Positions 40,003 to 40,186 of a stretch of 40,186 bases of DNA are shown in pieces. The notes beneath the pieces were generated by a model. The model saw only the letters and a list, made by a program, of their open reading frames with translations. It searched no databases and was not told the DNA's origin. Positions within the stretch are counted from its first letter, which is position 1, and each line of letters starts with the position of its first letter. Both the position numbers and the translations under genes were made by a program. Where the stretch lies: the NCBI GenBank assembly GCA_002179805.1, contig NAVB01000570.1, positions 1 to 40,186 of the forward strand, given 5' to 3'. Origin of the DNA: Acanthamoeba lenticulata. Its lineage: Eukaryota > Discosea > Longamoebia > Acanthamoebidae.

Positions 40003-40186
40003 GGAGCGAGTGAACAGACCGGCGGAGCTACGAGCGCTGCCATGCTCTTCTCTCTCTCTCTCTCTCTTGGGCCAAAAACAACAACATGATGCTTTCAATG
40101 ATGTCTCTTTCTTGCTGCGGGTCCTCGCAAGGTGAAGCGCGCGGTCAAGGTGCGTCCGTCTCCCCAGAAGCCGTGACTTTTTTTTT
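40003..40186. other. Sequence after the TLC gene
   Basis: Probable 3' UTR with a CT repeat (about 40048-40070) and a terminal T run. No gene is recognisable before the window ends. Confidence 0.5.

Overview
The window is nuclear DNA of a free-living amoeba, most likely Acanthamoeba or a close relative. The evidence is GC-rich coding sequence, short GT-AG introns of about 60-210 bases (many with GTACG donors), a peroxisomal carnitine acetyltransferase, a urate oxidase fragment and amoebozoan EGF/vWD surface architecture. The species is inferred from style and family content, not from a marker gene.

Layout. (1) 1-780, plus: the 3' end of a carnitine O-acetyltransferase gene ending in the PTS1 tripeptide AKL. 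(2) 850-1533, minus: a broken half-size EamA/DMT transporter with an in-frame TAG and a frameshift. (3) 1636-1989, minus: the N-terminal half of urate oxidase. (4) 2101-2424, minus: a 107-residue protein with a ubiquitin-like tail. (5) 2601-36021, minus: one giant gene that fills 83% of the window. (6) 36022-37041: an intergenic region between divergent genes. (7) 37042-38339, plus: a five-exon gene for a small secreted or membrane-anchored, ependymin-like protein. (8) 38608-40002, plus: a five-exon gene for a TLC-domain (TLCD4/TMEM56-like) multipass protein.

The centrepiece is the giant gene. I joined eight exons (32,745 coding bases) and they read as one uninterrupted 10,914-residue protein; every junction keeps phase and repeat homology. 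The last exon alone is 28,089 bases. The protein has a signal peptide, two consecutive beta-solenoid modules, a LamG-like domain inside the second module, EGF clusters closing both modules, a vWD (GDPHV) plus C8-like segment, a further EGF, one transmembrane helix and a tail of about 50 residues with an NPF motif. Each module opens with a W/NW/P/D 'cap' domain and ends with a 'G-x-L/GY-P' closing domain of the kind common in bacterial secreted passenger proteins. At least 15 copies of a signature with exactly fourteen residues between a Lys and a Trp (K-x14-W-x-x-G) recur through it. This looks like a eukaryotic type I membrane fibre that mimics bacterial giant adhesins; its function as an adhesin or receptor is inference.
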